DNA of 33,228 nt from Enhydrobacter aerosaccus (GTDB lineage: Bacteria > Pseudomonadota > Alphaproteobacteria > Reyranellales > Reyranellaceae), in contig CAIKZO010000158.1 of the NCBI GenBank assembly GCA_903832005.1, positions 1-33,228 of the forward strand. The letters run 5' to 3'. Positions 13,941-21,458 of the stretch are shown here, in pieces (position 1 is the stretch's first letter; every line of letters starts with the position of its first letter). Under the pieces are notes generated by a model. That model did not search any database. It was not told where the DNA came from and saw only the letters and a program-made list of their open reading frames with translations. The position numbers and the translations under genes are program-made.

Positions 13941-15346
13941 GCACACCGGCCCCGACCCGAAGCTTCGGCGAGACGGCTGCGCTCTACACGCACCCGCGCG
14001 TCATCCAGTTCCTGTTCCTGGGCTTCTCGGCCGGGCTGCCGTTCCTGCTGGTCTTCTCGACCTTGTCGTTCTGGCTGCGTGAGGCCGACGTCACCCTGAC
14101 CACGATCGGCTTCGTGAGCTGGATCGGTGTCACCTACTCGACCAAGTTCGTCTGGTCGCCGGTCGTCGACCGCGCCGCCCTGCCGCTGCTGACACGGTGG
14201 CTCGGACGGCGGCGCTCGTGGATGCTGCTCGCTCAGTCCGGCATCGCGCTCGGCCTACTGGCGATGTCGCTCACCGACCCGCACAAGGACCTGTGGTGGC
14301 TGGTCGTCTTCGCCGTGGTCGTGGCGTTCTCCTCGGCCACGCAGGACATCGCGATGGACGCTTTCCGCATCGAGGCGACCAACGAGAGCCTGCAGGGTGC
14401 GACCGCCGCCACCTATCAGCTTGGCTATCGCATCGCCATCCTCGCAGCGGGTGCCGGCGCACTCTACATCGCCGAGTTCGGCTCGTGGCCGCTCGCCTAT
14501 CGCGTGATGGCGGCGCTGGCGCTGGTCGGCATCGCCACGACGCTGCTGATCTCGGAGCCGGAGAAGCGCGTCGCCGCCGGCACGGTCGAGCGCGAGGGCA
14601 AGATCGCGGCCTTCGCCGAGCGCCATGCCGGCCTGTCGCCGTGGATGCGCGACGCGCTGGTCTGGATCTACGGCGCGATCGTCTGCCCGTTCGTCGACTT
14701 CTTCGTGCGCTACCGCTGGATGGCGGTGGTGATGCTGGCCTTCATCAGCCTGTTTCGCCTCAGCGACATCGCCATGGGTGTGATGGCCAACCCGTTCTAC
14801 CACGACATGGGCTTCACCAAGGAGCAGGTGGCCAACATCAGCAAGATCTACGGCGTGGTGATGTCGATGGCGGGAGCAGTGCTGGGCGGCGTGCTGGTGT
14901 TCCGCGTGGGCGCGGCGCGCCTGCTGGCGCCGTCGGTATTCTTGCTCGCGGTGTCGAACCTCGCTTTCGCCTATCTCGCCTACGTGGGCCAGCCCGACAC
15001 GCTGCTGCTGACGGCCGCGATCAGCGTCGACAATCTCGCGGGCGGCATCGCGGGCACGGTGTTCATCGCTTTCCTGTCGGGCCTCACCAACACGGCCTAC
15101 ACGGCCACACAGTACGCGCTGTTCACCTCGATCATGCTGCTGCCGGGCAAGATCATCGGTGGCTTCTCGGGCCTGATTGTCGACACCATCCAGGCCGCGC
15201 GCTACTCACGGCTCGAGTTCGGCGGCTACGAAATGTTCTTCGTCATCACCGCGCTGCTCGGCCTGCCGGCGTTCGTGCTGGCGCTCGTCGTGCGGCGGTA
15301 CTTTGAAAAAGAAACCCCTCCATCCGCGAGGAGGGAGGGGCAGTAG
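13937..15346 (+). CDS. AmpG-family muropeptide MFS permease
   Basis: 469 residues from GTG 13937, overlapping the kinase stop by 4 bases (GTGA). The longer upstream frame is antisense-like within the kinase gene. N-terminal FLFLGFSAGLPFLLVFSTLSFWL, then VTLTTIGFVSWIGVTYSTKFVWSPVVDR and SSATQDIAMDAFRIE, are AmpG hallmarks. There are about twelve to fourteen hydrophobic helices. AmpG brings anhydromuropeptides from the periplasm for recycling. No ampD, ampR or nagZ lies nearby. It ends the moeB-led transcript. The last codons are embedded in a hairpin that serves as a terminator for the opposite strand. Confidence 0.9.
   Translation: MSTPAPTRSFGETAALYTHPRVIQFLFLGFSAGLPFLLVFSTLSFWLREADVTLTTIGFVSWIGVTYSTKFVWSPVVDRAALPLLTRWLGRRRSWMLLAQSGIALGLLAMSLTDPHKDLWWLVVFAVVVAFSSATQDIAMDAFRIEATNESLQGATAATYQLGYRIAILAAGAGALYIAEFGSWPLAYRVMAALALVGIATTLLISEPEKRVAAGTVEREGKIAAFAERHAGLSPWMRDALVWIYGAIVCPFVDFFVRYRWMAVVMLAFISLFRLSDIAMGVMANPFYHDMGFTKEQVANISKIYGVVMSMAGAVLGGVLVFRVGAARLLAPSVFLLAVSNLAFAYLAYVGQPDTLLLTAAISVDNLAGGIAGTVFIAFLSGLTNTAYTATQYALFTSIMLLPGKIIGGFSGLIVDTIQAARYSRLEFGGYEMFFVITALLGLPAFVLALVVRRYFEKETPPSARREGQ
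15305..15340 (-). terminator. Rho-independent terminator for the phoB transcript, inside the ampG 3' end
   Basis: CCCCTCC (15315-15321) pairs with GGAGGGG (15334-15340). After one A/G mismatch, TCC/GGA pair around a four-base loop. Read on the minus strand, the stem is followed by TTTCTTTTTC, a good T tract. It would end the pst-phoU-phoB transcript about 190 bases after the phoB stop, overlapping the last codons of the convergent ampG-like gene. Confidence 0.7.
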
Positions 15347-15492
15347 AATAACGGCATCGGGGTGTCACCGAGCCGGGGAACCTGCCTGAACCGGAGCGGG
15401 GCGTGGGTTGAGAGCCGGCCGGAACAAGCAACTATGTGGTACGCCCGGCAGGCTACAAAACCATTACCGCTTATGTGGAAAACTCTGGAGCC
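15347..15492. other. Convergent intergenic stretch with unexplained pairing potential
   Basis: These 146 bases between the ampG-like stop and the phoB stop hold no gene that I can support. They contain an imperfect hairpin (about 15352-15375: CGGC/GCCG plus TCGG/CCGA) and a longer-range CCTGCC (15381-15386) to GGCAGG (about 15447-15452) pairing. As phoB's terminator lies beyond, this is its 3' UTR; it could also hide a small RNA. No riboswitch class fits. Confidence 0.35.
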
Positions 15493-16233
15493 CTACCCTT
15501 GGGCGTCCAGCGCGTAGCCGGCGGCCCGCACGGTACGGATCACGTCGGCATGGTCGGAGCCGTTGAGCGCAATGCGCAGCCGGCGGATGTGCACGTCGAC
15601 AGTGCGTGCCTCGACATAAACGTCCTTGCCCCACACCGCGTCGAGCAGCTGCTCGCGCGAGAAGACGCGACCGGGATGCTCCATGAAGTGGCGCAGCAGG
15701 CGGAATTCGGTGGGACCGAGATGCACGGGCTTGCCGCCGCGGATCACGCGATGGGCGACGAGGTCCATGACGATATCGGCGTAGCTCAGCGCCTCGTCGG
15801 CCAGCGCCGGGCGGATGCGGCGCAGCACGGCGCGGATGCGCGCCACGAGCTCGGTCGGGGAGAAGGGCTTGGGGACGTAGTCGTCGGCGCCGGCGTCGAG
15901 GCCGCGCACGCGATCGCCCTCCTCGCCGCGCGCCGTCAGCATGATGATCGGCAGGTTGGCGGTCGAGGTCTGGCGGCGCACCTGGCGGCACACCTCGATG
16001 CCGGACATCAGGGGCAGCATCCAGTCGAGCAGGATGAGGTCGGGCGTGTCCTCCTGGACCGAGGCCAGTGCCTCCTCGCCGTCGTAGGCGACAGTGACGC
16101 GGAAGCCCGCCTGCTCGAGGTTGTAGCGCAGCAATTCGACCAGCGCGGTCTCGTCCTCGACGATCAAGACACGCGGCTTGACCGAGGAGGTCTGCGTTTC
16201 ACGACGGGAGGGTGCGGTGGTCGTCATGCTCAT
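15493..16233 (-). CDS. phoB: Phosphate regulon response regulator PhoB
   Basis: 246 residues. The ATG at 16231-16233 overlaps the phoU stop in TGATG and has AGGGG upstream; a second ATG lies two codons later. The receiver domain has E26-D27-E28, phosphoacceptor D70 in LILLDWMLP, and K in DDYVPKPFS. The C-terminal winged helix includes LGPTEFRLLRHFMEHPGRVFSREQLLDAVWG and ARTVDVHIRRLR, which match PhoB closely. It binds PHO boxes when phosphate is low. An N-terminal extension of about 18 polar residues precedes the usual PhoB start. It is the last gene of the pst operon, so PHO-box control of pstS would also raise PhoB. Confidence 0.95.
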   Translation of the reverse strand: MSMTTTAPSRRETQTSSVKPRVLIVEDETALVELLRYNLEQAGFRVTVAYDGEEALASVQEDTPDLILLDWMLPLMSGIEVCRQVRRQTSTANLPIIMLTARGEEGDRVRGLDAGADDYVPKPFSPTELVARIRAVLRRIRPALADEALSYADIVMDLVAHRVIRGGKPVHLGPTEFRLLRHFMEHPGRVFSREQLLDAVWGKDVYVEARTVDVHIRRLRIALNGSDHADVIRTVRAAGYALDAQG

Positions 16234-16940
16234 CAGGTTGCCCCTGTGGTGTAGAGTGCTCCACTGCCCTTCGGCCGTGCCTCGGCGAAGGTCTTGCCGG
16301 TCTGACGGAAACTCACCAGCTCGGCGATGTTGGTGATGTGATCGCCAGCGCGCTCGATGTTCTTGGCCATGAACAGGAGATGCGTGCACGCGGTGATCGT
16401 GCGCGGATCCTCCATCATGTAGGTCAGCAGCTCGCGGAACAGGCCGGTGTAGACCTGGTCGATCTCCTCATCGCGCTGCCACACGTCGTGCGCCTTCTCG
16501 ACATTGTCGTCGGCGAAGGCGTCGAGCACATCCTTGAGCGCGTTGCGCACCAGGCGGCCGAGGCGATCGATGCCGGCCACGGCCGACGGCGGCGGCGAGC
16601 CGCCGGTCAGGACGATGCCGCGCTTGGCGGTGTTCTTGGCGTAGTCGGCGATGCGCTCAAGGGCCGCCGCGATCTTGATCGAGGACAGCACGACGCGCAG
16701 GTCATTCGCCATCGGCTGACGCAGCGCCAGGAGCTGCACCGTCTGCTGCTGGACCTGGGCGTCGAGTTCGTCGACGCGAGCGTCGGTCGCGATCACCTGC
16801 TCGGCCAGCGCGGTGTCGCGCTCACGCACGGCGTCGAGCGCCTTGGCGAACTGGCTCTCGGTCAAGCCGCCCATCTCGTTGATGGTCGCGTTGAGCTTTT
16901 CCAGGTCCTCGTCGAAACGCTTCAGGATGTGGTCGCTCAT
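16233..16940 (-). CDS. phoU: Phosphate-specific transport system accessory protein PhoU
   Basis: 235 residues, all helical, with two PhoU repeats. The first runs about 15-110 (FDEDLEKLNATINEMGGLTESQFAKALDAV). The second runs about 120-215 (IDRLGRLVRNALKDVLDAFADDNVEKAHDVW). Both carry the E/DxxxD-type metal-binding clusters and the DLRVVLSSIKIAAALERIADYAKN segment. PhoU links the PstSCAB transporter to PhoR so that the kinase is silenced when phosphate is ample. It lies 12 bases after pstB and overlaps phoB by one base, consistent with one polycistronic message. Confidence 0.96.
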   Translation of the reverse strand: MSDHILKRFDEDLEKLNATINEMGGLTESQFAKALDAVRERDTALAEQVIATDARVDELDAQVQQQTVQLLALRQPMANDLRVVLSSIKIAAALERIADYAKNTAKRGIVLTGGSPPPSAVAGIDRLGRLVRNALKDVLDAFADDNVEKAHDVWQRDEEIDQVYTGLFRELLTYMMEDPRTITACTHLLFMAKNIERAGDHITNIAELVSFRQTGKTFAEARPKGSGALYTTGAT

Positions 16941-16952
16941 GTCTTGTTCCTC

Positions 16953-17780
16953 TTAGCCGAAGCGGCCGGTGATGTAGGCCTGGGTGCGCTTGTCCTTGGG
17001 GGTCGTGAACAAGTTGGCCGTTGCGTCGAATTCGATCAGTTCGCCGAGATACATGAAGGCGGTGAAGTCGGAGACGCGCGCCGCCTGCTGCATGTTGTGG
17101 GTCACGATAACGATCGTGTAGTCCTTCTTCATCTCGTCGATCAGCTCCTCGATCTTCGCCGTCGAGATCGGATCGAGCGCCGAGCACGGCTCGTCGAACA
17201 GGATGACCTCGGGCTTCACCGCCACGGTGCGGGCGATGCAGAGGCGCTGCTGCTGGCCGCCGGAAAGGCTGAGGCCGCTGGCACCGAGCTTGTCCTTGAC
17301 CTCGTCCCACAGCGCAGCGCGGCGCAGCGACTGCTCGACCCGAGCGTCCATCTCGGCGCGCGGCAGCTTCTCGTAGAGGCGGATGCCGAAGGCGACGTTC
17401 TCGTAGATCGACATCGGGAACGGCGTCGGCTTCTGGAACACCATGCCGATGCGCGCGCGCAACAGGTTGATGTCGACGCCCGGCGCCAGGAGATTGTCGC
17501 CGTCGAACATCACGTCGCCGGTGGCCCGCTGTCCCGGATAGAGGTCGTACATGCGATTGAGGATGCGCAGCAGGGTCGACTTGCCGCAGCCCGATGGGCC
17601 GATGAAGGCCGTGGTCTTGTTCGCATACAGCGACAGCGTGATGCCCTTCAGCGCCCGGCTCTCGCCGTAGAAGAACTCGAGATTGCGGATCGTCACCTTC
17701 TCGGGGAGGCCCTCGGTGCCGATGGCCGCATGCCGCACCATCGGGTTGGTCGCGGGAGCAGTCTGGGTCGCGGTATCCAT
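16953..17780 (-). CDS. pstB: Phosphate ABC transporter ATP-binding protein PstB
   Basis: 275 residues. The ATPase motifs are complete: Walker A G61-PSGCGKST, Q-loop near VFQKPTPFPMSIYENVAFG, signature LSGGQQQRLCIARTVA (172-187), Walker B VILFDEPCSALDP (192-204), and the switch His in IVTHNMQQAARVSD. The RNLEFFYGESRALKGI start of the domain is typical of PstB. An N-terminal extension of about 28 residues precedes it. The start lies 3 bases after pstA, so translation is probably coupled. It powers phosphate import through PstC and PstA. Confidence 0.97.
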   Translation of the reverse strand: MDTATQTAPATNPMVRHAAIGTEGLPEKVTIRNLEFFYGESRALKGITLSLYANKTTAFIGPSGCGKSTLLRILNRMYDLYPGQRATGDVMFDGDNLLAPGVDINLLRARIGMVFQKPTPFPMSIYENVAFGIRLYEKLPRAEMDARVEQSLRRAALWDEVKDKLGASGLSLSGGQQQRLCIARTVAVKPEVILFDEPCSALDPISTAKIEELIDEMKKDYTIVIVTHNMQQAARVSDFTAFMYLGELIEFDATANLFTTPKDKRTQAYITGRFG

Positions 17781-17783
17781 GGA

Positions 17784-18632
17784 TTACTTTCTCGCGGTCA
17801 GAGAGCGGGCGAGGATGCTGAGCACCAGCACCGTCACGGTGATGAGCAGGGCGCCGGTCCAGGCCAGCCGCTGCCACTCCTCGTAGGGCGACAGGGCGAA
17901 CTGGAAGATGACCACCGGCAGGCTGGGCATCGGCGCGTTCATGTTGACGCTGAAGAACTGGTTGTTGAGCGCTGTGAAGAGCAACGGTGCGGTCTCGCCG
18001 CTCACCCGCGCGATGGCCAGCAGGACGCCGGTCACGATGCCCGCGCTCGCGGCACGATAGGCGATGCGCACGATCAGGTGGGCGCGCGGCAGGCCGATCG
18101 ACGCCGCTGCCTCGCGCATCGTGTCGGGCACGAGGTTCAACATGTCCTCGGTGGTCCGCACCACGACGGGGATCACCAGGACGGCGAGCGACACCGCGCC
18201 GGCATAGCCCGAGAAGTGTCCCATCGGCGCCACCATGATCTGGTACACGAACAGGCCGACCACGATCGACGGGGCGCTCAGCAGGATGTCGTTGATGAAG
18301 CGCACGATCTGCGAGAGCCGGCCGTGACGGCCGTATTCGGCCATGTAGGTACCGGCCAGGATGCCAATCGGTGTGCCGATGACGACCGCAAGAATGGTCA
18401 TCATGAGGCTACCCACGATGGCGTTCTGCAGTCCGCCATCCGAGCCCGGCGGCGGCGTGTCGTGGGTGAACACGTCGAGCGAGAGGCCGCCGATGCCGTT
18501 GTAGAGCAGGATTCCCAGGATCAGGACCAGCCAGCCGAGACCGAAGGCGGTCGCGGCATAAGCAAGCGTCTTGGCGACGACGTCGGCGCGGCGGCGACGG
18601 GCGTAAAGTGGATTGGAGGCGAAGGAGGCCAT
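17784..18632 (-). CDS. pstA: Phosphate ABC transporter permease PstA
   Basis: 282 residues with about six membrane helices. The cytoplasmic loop with the coupling motif reads EDMLNLVPDTMREAAASIGLPRAHLIVRIAYRAASAGIVTG, typical of PstA. Helix 1 is at about 22-44. A periplasmic loop (HDTPPPGSDGGLQNAIVGS) follows and marks the start of the conserved domain. It lies 4 bases after pstC and forms the membrane channel with PstC. The last residues (LSILARSLTARK) are cytoplasmic. Confidence 0.95.
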   Translation of the reverse strand: MASFASNPLYARRRRADVVAKTLAYAATAFGLGWLVLILGILLYNGIGGLSLDVFTHDTPPPGSDGGLQNAIVGSLMMTILAVVIGTPIGILAGTYMAEYGRHGRLSQIVRFINDILLSAPSIVVGLFVYQIMVAPMGHFSGYAGAVSLAVLVIPVVVRTTEDMLNLVPDTMREAAASIGLPRAHLIVRIAYRAASAGIVTGVLLAIARVSGETAPLLFTALNNQFFSVNMNAPMPSLPVVIFQFALSPYEEWQRLAWTGALLITVTVLVLSILARSLTARK

Positions 18633-18636
18633 GGGT

Positions 18637-19647
18637 CTACTTTCCTCCCTGCTTTTGCAGGCGCAGCAGCATGTAGCGCGCGGCGGCCAGCACGAAGAAG
18701 GTGATGACGAAGAGGATCAGGCCGAGCGCGGTCAGCGACGAGGTGTAGAGATCGCTCACCGCTTCGGTGAATTCGTTGGCGATCGCCGCGGAGATCGTCG
18801 TGCCGGGCTGCAGGATCGAGGCCGAGATCTTGTGCGCATTGCCGATCACGAAGGTGACGGCCATCGTCTCGCCGAGCGCGCGGCCGAGGCCCAGCATCAC
18901 GCCGCCGATCACGCCGACTCGCGTATAGGGCAGGATGACGTTGCGGAAGACTTCCCACTTGGTGCAGCCGAGGCCGTAGGCGGCCTCTTTCAGGACCGGC
19001 GGCACCGCGTCGAACACGTCGCGCGAGATGGCGGTGATAAACGGCAGGACCATGATCGCCAGGATCAGGCCCGCAGTCAGGATACCGATGCCGTAGGGAG
19101 GGCCTTCGAAGACCGACGACAGGCCGGGAACGTTACCGAACGTGTCGATCAGGAAGGGCTGGACATACTTCTGCAGGAAGGGCGCGAAGACGAACAGGCC
19201 CCAGATGCCGTAGATGATCGAAGGAATGCCGGCCAGCAACTCGATCGCGATGGCGATCGGGCGGCGCAGCATCTTCGGGCAGAGTTCGGTGAGGAAGAAG
19301 GCCACCATGATGCCGACGGGAACGGCGATCAGCATGGCGATGACCGAGGTGACGACGGTACCGTAGATCGGCGCCAGGGCGCCGAACTGCTCGGTCACCG
19401 GGTTCCAGACCTCGGTGTAGACGAAGGCGAAGCCGAATGTCTTCAAAGCCGGCAGGGAGCCGATGACCAGCGCCAGGATGACGCCGCTCAGGATGGCCAG
19501 CACGAGAAGCGCCGCTCCGCGCGTCAGGCCGAGAAAAATATTGTCCGTCAGGCGCAAGCGCTGCAACACCGCGGCGCGGGATGTGCTCTTGGTCGTTCCC
19601 AATGCTCTGTCGTTCAAGGCCACTTCAGACACCCTGCGCCCCCTCAC
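18637..19647 (-). CDS. pstC: Phosphate ABC transporter permease PstC
   Basis: 336 residues. After about 35 polar residues come six membrane helices. PstC hallmarks are FGFAFVYTEVWNPVTEQFGALAPIYGTVVTS, the AELLAGIPSIIYGIWGLFVFAPFL-like segment, and the coupling loop VPPVLKEAAYGLGCTKWEVFRNVILPYTRVGVIGG. It lies 55 bases after pstS, separated from it by a strong hairpin (19652-19696). It pairs with PstA to form the phosphate channel. Confidence 0.95.
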   Translation of the reverse strand: MRGRRVSEVALNDRALGTTKSTSRAAVLQRLRLTDNIFLGLTRGAALLVLAILSGVILALVIGSLPALKTFGFAFVYTEVWNPVTEQFGALAPIYGTVVTSVIAMLIAVPVGIMVAFFLTELCPKMLRRPIAIAIELLAGIPSIIYGIWGLFVFAPFLQKYVQPFLIDTFGNVPGLSSVFEGPPYGIGILTAGLILAIMVLPFITAISRDVFDAVPPVLKEAAYGLGCTKWEVFRNVILPYTRVGVIGGVMLGLGRALGETMAVTFVIGNAHKISASILQPGTTISAAIANEFTEAVSDLYTSSLTALGLILFVITFFVLAAARYMLLRLQKQGGK

Positions 19648-19651
19648 TGAT

Positions 19652-19696
19652 GGATCGTAGGGGAAAGACGCCGTTGGGCACCCTTCCCCCTGATCC
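19652..19696 (-). other. Intercistronic stem-loop between pstS and pstC
   Basis: On the minus strand a three-tier hairpin forms. GGATC pairs with GATCC at the base, a 9-bp helix AGGGGGAAG/CTTTCCCCT (one G-T wobble) sits in the middle, and GTGCC/GGCGT closes on a CAAC loop. It starts just after the pstS stop and ends 4 bases before pstC. There is no T tract after it, so it is probably an RNA-stability or partial-termination element that lets pstS outpace the membrane genes. Confidence 0.6.
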
Positions 19697-19702
19697 GACG
19701 AT

Positions 19703-20749
19703 TTAGTGCGTCATCGAATAGAGCGACTTGCCGTCCGCGCCCTTGATCTCGGCGGACCACATGCCCTCGATGTCGGTCACGACCTTCTCGGGCATCGGGA
19801 TGTAGTCGAGGTCCTTGGCCTGGGCCTGACCCTTGGCATAGGCCCACGCGAAGAACTTGAGCGCTTCGCCCGTCAAAGCCGCATCGGCCGGCTTCTTGTA
19901 GAGCAGCACCCAGGTCGAGGCCGTGATCGGCCACGACGCATCGCCCGGCTGGTTGGCGAGGATCACGCCATAGCCCGGCTGCGACTTCCAGTCGGCGCCG
20001 GCGGCACCGGCCTGGAACGCTTCCGACGTCGGAGCGACGGTCTTGCCGTTCTTGTTCACCATCTTGGTGAAGGTGAGCTTGTTCTGCTTGGCGTAGGCGT
20101 ACTCGACATAGCCGATCGAGCCCTTGGTCTGCGCCACATTGTTGGCGACGCCTTCGTTGCCCTTGGCGCCGATGCCGGCCGGCCACTGCACGGCGGCGTT
20201 GGTGCCGACCTTCGACTTCCAGTCGGGGCTGACGTCCGAGAGATAGTAGGTGAAGTTGAAGGTCGTGCCCGATCCGTCCGAACGATGGACCAGCGCGATG
20301 GCCTGCGACGGCAGCTTCACGCCGGGGTTGAGCTTGGCGAGCGCCGCGTCATCCCACTTCTTGATGTCGCCGAGGTAGATCTTGGCGAGCGTCGGACCGT
20401 CGATCACGAGGTCGCCCGGGGCAACGCCGTCGATGTTCACGACCGGCACGATGCCGCCCATGATGATCGGGAACTGGGCGAGGCCCGACTCGTCGAGCTC
20501 CTTGCCCGGCAGCGGCGCGTCGGTGGCGCCGAAGGTCACCGTCTTGGCCTTGATCTGCTTGATGCCACCACCCGAACCGATCGACTGGTAGTTGAGACCG
20601 ATGCCGGTCTCCTTCTTGTAGGTGTCGGCCCACTTGGCGAGCACCGGATACACGAACGTGGAACCAGCGCCGGACAGATCGGCGGCGAACGCGCTCCACG
20701 ACGTCGCGACTGCGACCGCCGTCAAAGCAGCAAGCTTAGTGAATTTCAT
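19703..20749 (-). CDS. pstS: Periplasmic phosphate-binding protein PstS
   Basis: 348 residues with a Sec signal peptide (about 1-22, ending SAFA). The mature protein begins ADLSGAGSTFVYPVLAKW; the GAGSTF loop binds phosphate, as do the SIGSGGGIKQI and HRSDGSGTTF loops. It delivers phosphate to PstCAB. The start has a strong GAGGAGG ribosome site. A PHO box lies 71-88 bases upstream. It is the first gene of the pstSCAB-phoU-phoB unit. Confidence 0.97.
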   Translation of the reverse strand: MKFTKLAALTAVAVATSWSAFAADLSGAGSTFVYPVLAKWADTYKKETGIGLNYQSIGSGGGIKQIKAKTVTFGATDAPLPGKELDESGLAQFPIIMGGIVPVVNIDGVAPGDLVIDGPTLAKIYLGDIKKWDDAALAKLNPGVKLPSQAIALVHRSDGSGTTFNFTYYLSDVSPDWKSKVGTNAAVQWPAGIGAKGNEGVANNVAQTKGSIGYVEYAYAKQNKLTFTKMVNKNGKTVAPTSEAFQAGAAGADWKSQPGYGVILANQPGDASWPITASTWVLLYKKPADAALTGEALKFFAWAYAKGQAQAKDLDYIPMPEKVVTDIEGMWSAEIKGADGKSLYSMTH

Positions 20750-20806
20750 CGAGAACCCTCCTCGTTCAACAAACGTGACAGCCAGTAGGGACGCTCGGAT
20801 GCTCTT

Positions 20807-20812
20807 GTATTA
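20807..20812 (-). promoter_or_regulatory. Putative -10 of the pstS promoter
   Basis: On the minus strand TAATAC lies 7 bases after the PHO box, where sigma-70 would read a -10; the PHO box takes the place of the -35. Transcription would begin near 20800 and give a leader of about 50 bases. A lone TGACAG half-site (20776-20781) lies in that leader. Confidence 0.45.
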
Positions 20813-20819
20813 CGAATAA

Positions 20820-20837
20820 GTGACAGTTCGATGACAG
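20820..20837 (-). promoter_or_regulatory. PHO box (PhoB binding site)
   Basis: Read on the minus strand: CTGTCAT, four bases, CTGTCAC, that is, two CTGTCA half-sites with an 11-bp period. This matches the classical PHO box nearly perfectly. It lies between the divergent pstS (start 20749) and the IalB-family gene (start 20874), so PhoB bound here could act on both. Confidence 0.85.
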
Positions 20838-20853
20838 CGGCGGAAGCCGCTGT
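20834..20853 (+). other. Short hairpin next to the PHO box
   Basis: ACAGCGGC (20834-20841) and GCCGCTGT (20846-20853) are perfect 8-bp arms around a GGAA tetraloop. The left arm shares four bases with the PHO box. It lies 20 bases before the IalB-family ATG, so it may sit in that gene's leader or simply be an extended operator. Confidence 0.4.
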
Positions 20854-20873
20854 GGGCATGCTAGGGTCAATTC

Positions 20874-21440
20874 ATGAAGCATTTGAAATCGCTGGTTAAT
20901 TCAGTCCTTGTGACGGCAGTCGCCGGGTGCGGCATGGCGACCGTCTTCCCGGCCCACGCCCAGACACCGGCCCAGCCCCAGGCTCAGCAGGCCCCGCCCG
21001 CGACTGCGGCACCCCAGCCCGCGGCCGCCCAGCAACAGCCGCAGACGGCGTGGCGCCTGGAGTGCGTGGGCGACGGCAAGATGCTCGAGTGCCAGGTCCT
21101 GCAGCAGCTGGTCAATCGCGACGACGGCAAGCAGGTCCTCCTGGTCTCGGTGCGCCTGCCGCCCAAGGCGCCGCCGGTCATGGTGCTGCAGCTGCCGCTC
21201 GGCCTCAACGTCGCGGAGCCTGTGCACGTCGCGGTCGACAAGGGCATGCCCCTTTTGCAGCCCGTGCAGACCTGCATCGCCACCGGCTGCTTCCTCACCC
21301 TGCCGCTCGACGACAAGTTCCTGCTCTCCATGCGTACCGGCACGGCGCTCAAGATCACGGTGCAGGACAGCGGCAAGCATCCGATCACGCTCGAGGTCGC
21401 GCTGCTGGGCTTCGGGATCGCGTTCGACAAGGCCAAGTAA
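20874..21440 (+). CDS. Invasion-associated locus B (IalB) family periplasmic protein
   Basis: 188 residues. A signal peptide (about 1-29, ending PAHA) is followed by a low-complexity Gln/Pro/Ala stretch (30-58) and then the IalB domain. That domain begins AWRLECVGDGKMLECQVLQQL and contains SVRLPPKAPPVMVLQLPLGLNV and VQTCIATGCFLTLPLDDKFL. Cysteine pairs C64/C73 and C134/C139 fit disulfides in the periplasm. The family was named in Bartonella but is widespread in free-living alphaproteobacteria, so invasion is not implied. It is the only plus-strand gene inside the phoR-pst block and faces pstS across the PHO box, so phosphate control is likely. The ribosome site is weak (AGGGTC). Confidence 0.85.
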   Translation: MKHLKSLVNSVLVTAVAGCGMATVFPAHAQTPAQPQAQQAPPATAAPQPAAAQQQPQTAWRLECVGDGKMLECQVLQQLVNRDDGKQVLLVSVRLPPKAPPVMVLQLPLGLNVAEPVHVAVDKGMPLLQPVQTCIATGCFLTLPLDDKFLLSMRTGTALKITVQDSGKHPITLEVALLGFGIAFDKAK

Positions 21441-21458
21441 CGCCGACGGCCGGCGCGC

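Noticed and set aside
15355..15440. Resemblance to a TPP (THI-box) riboswitch
   Set aside because: Short pieces such as GGGGTG and GGTTGAGAG look right, but the order is wrong, the conserved CTGAT...TAATACC segment is missing, and no gene lies downstream on that strand.
16212..18704. An 830-codon plus-strand open frame
   Set aside because: It is antisense to phoU, pstB and pstA, with the same His/Arg/Asp-rich composition and no domain.
20776..20781. Single TGACAG as a second PHO box
   Set aside because: Only one half-site is present, with no partner at 11 bp; it is recorded only as a lone half-site in the pstS leader.
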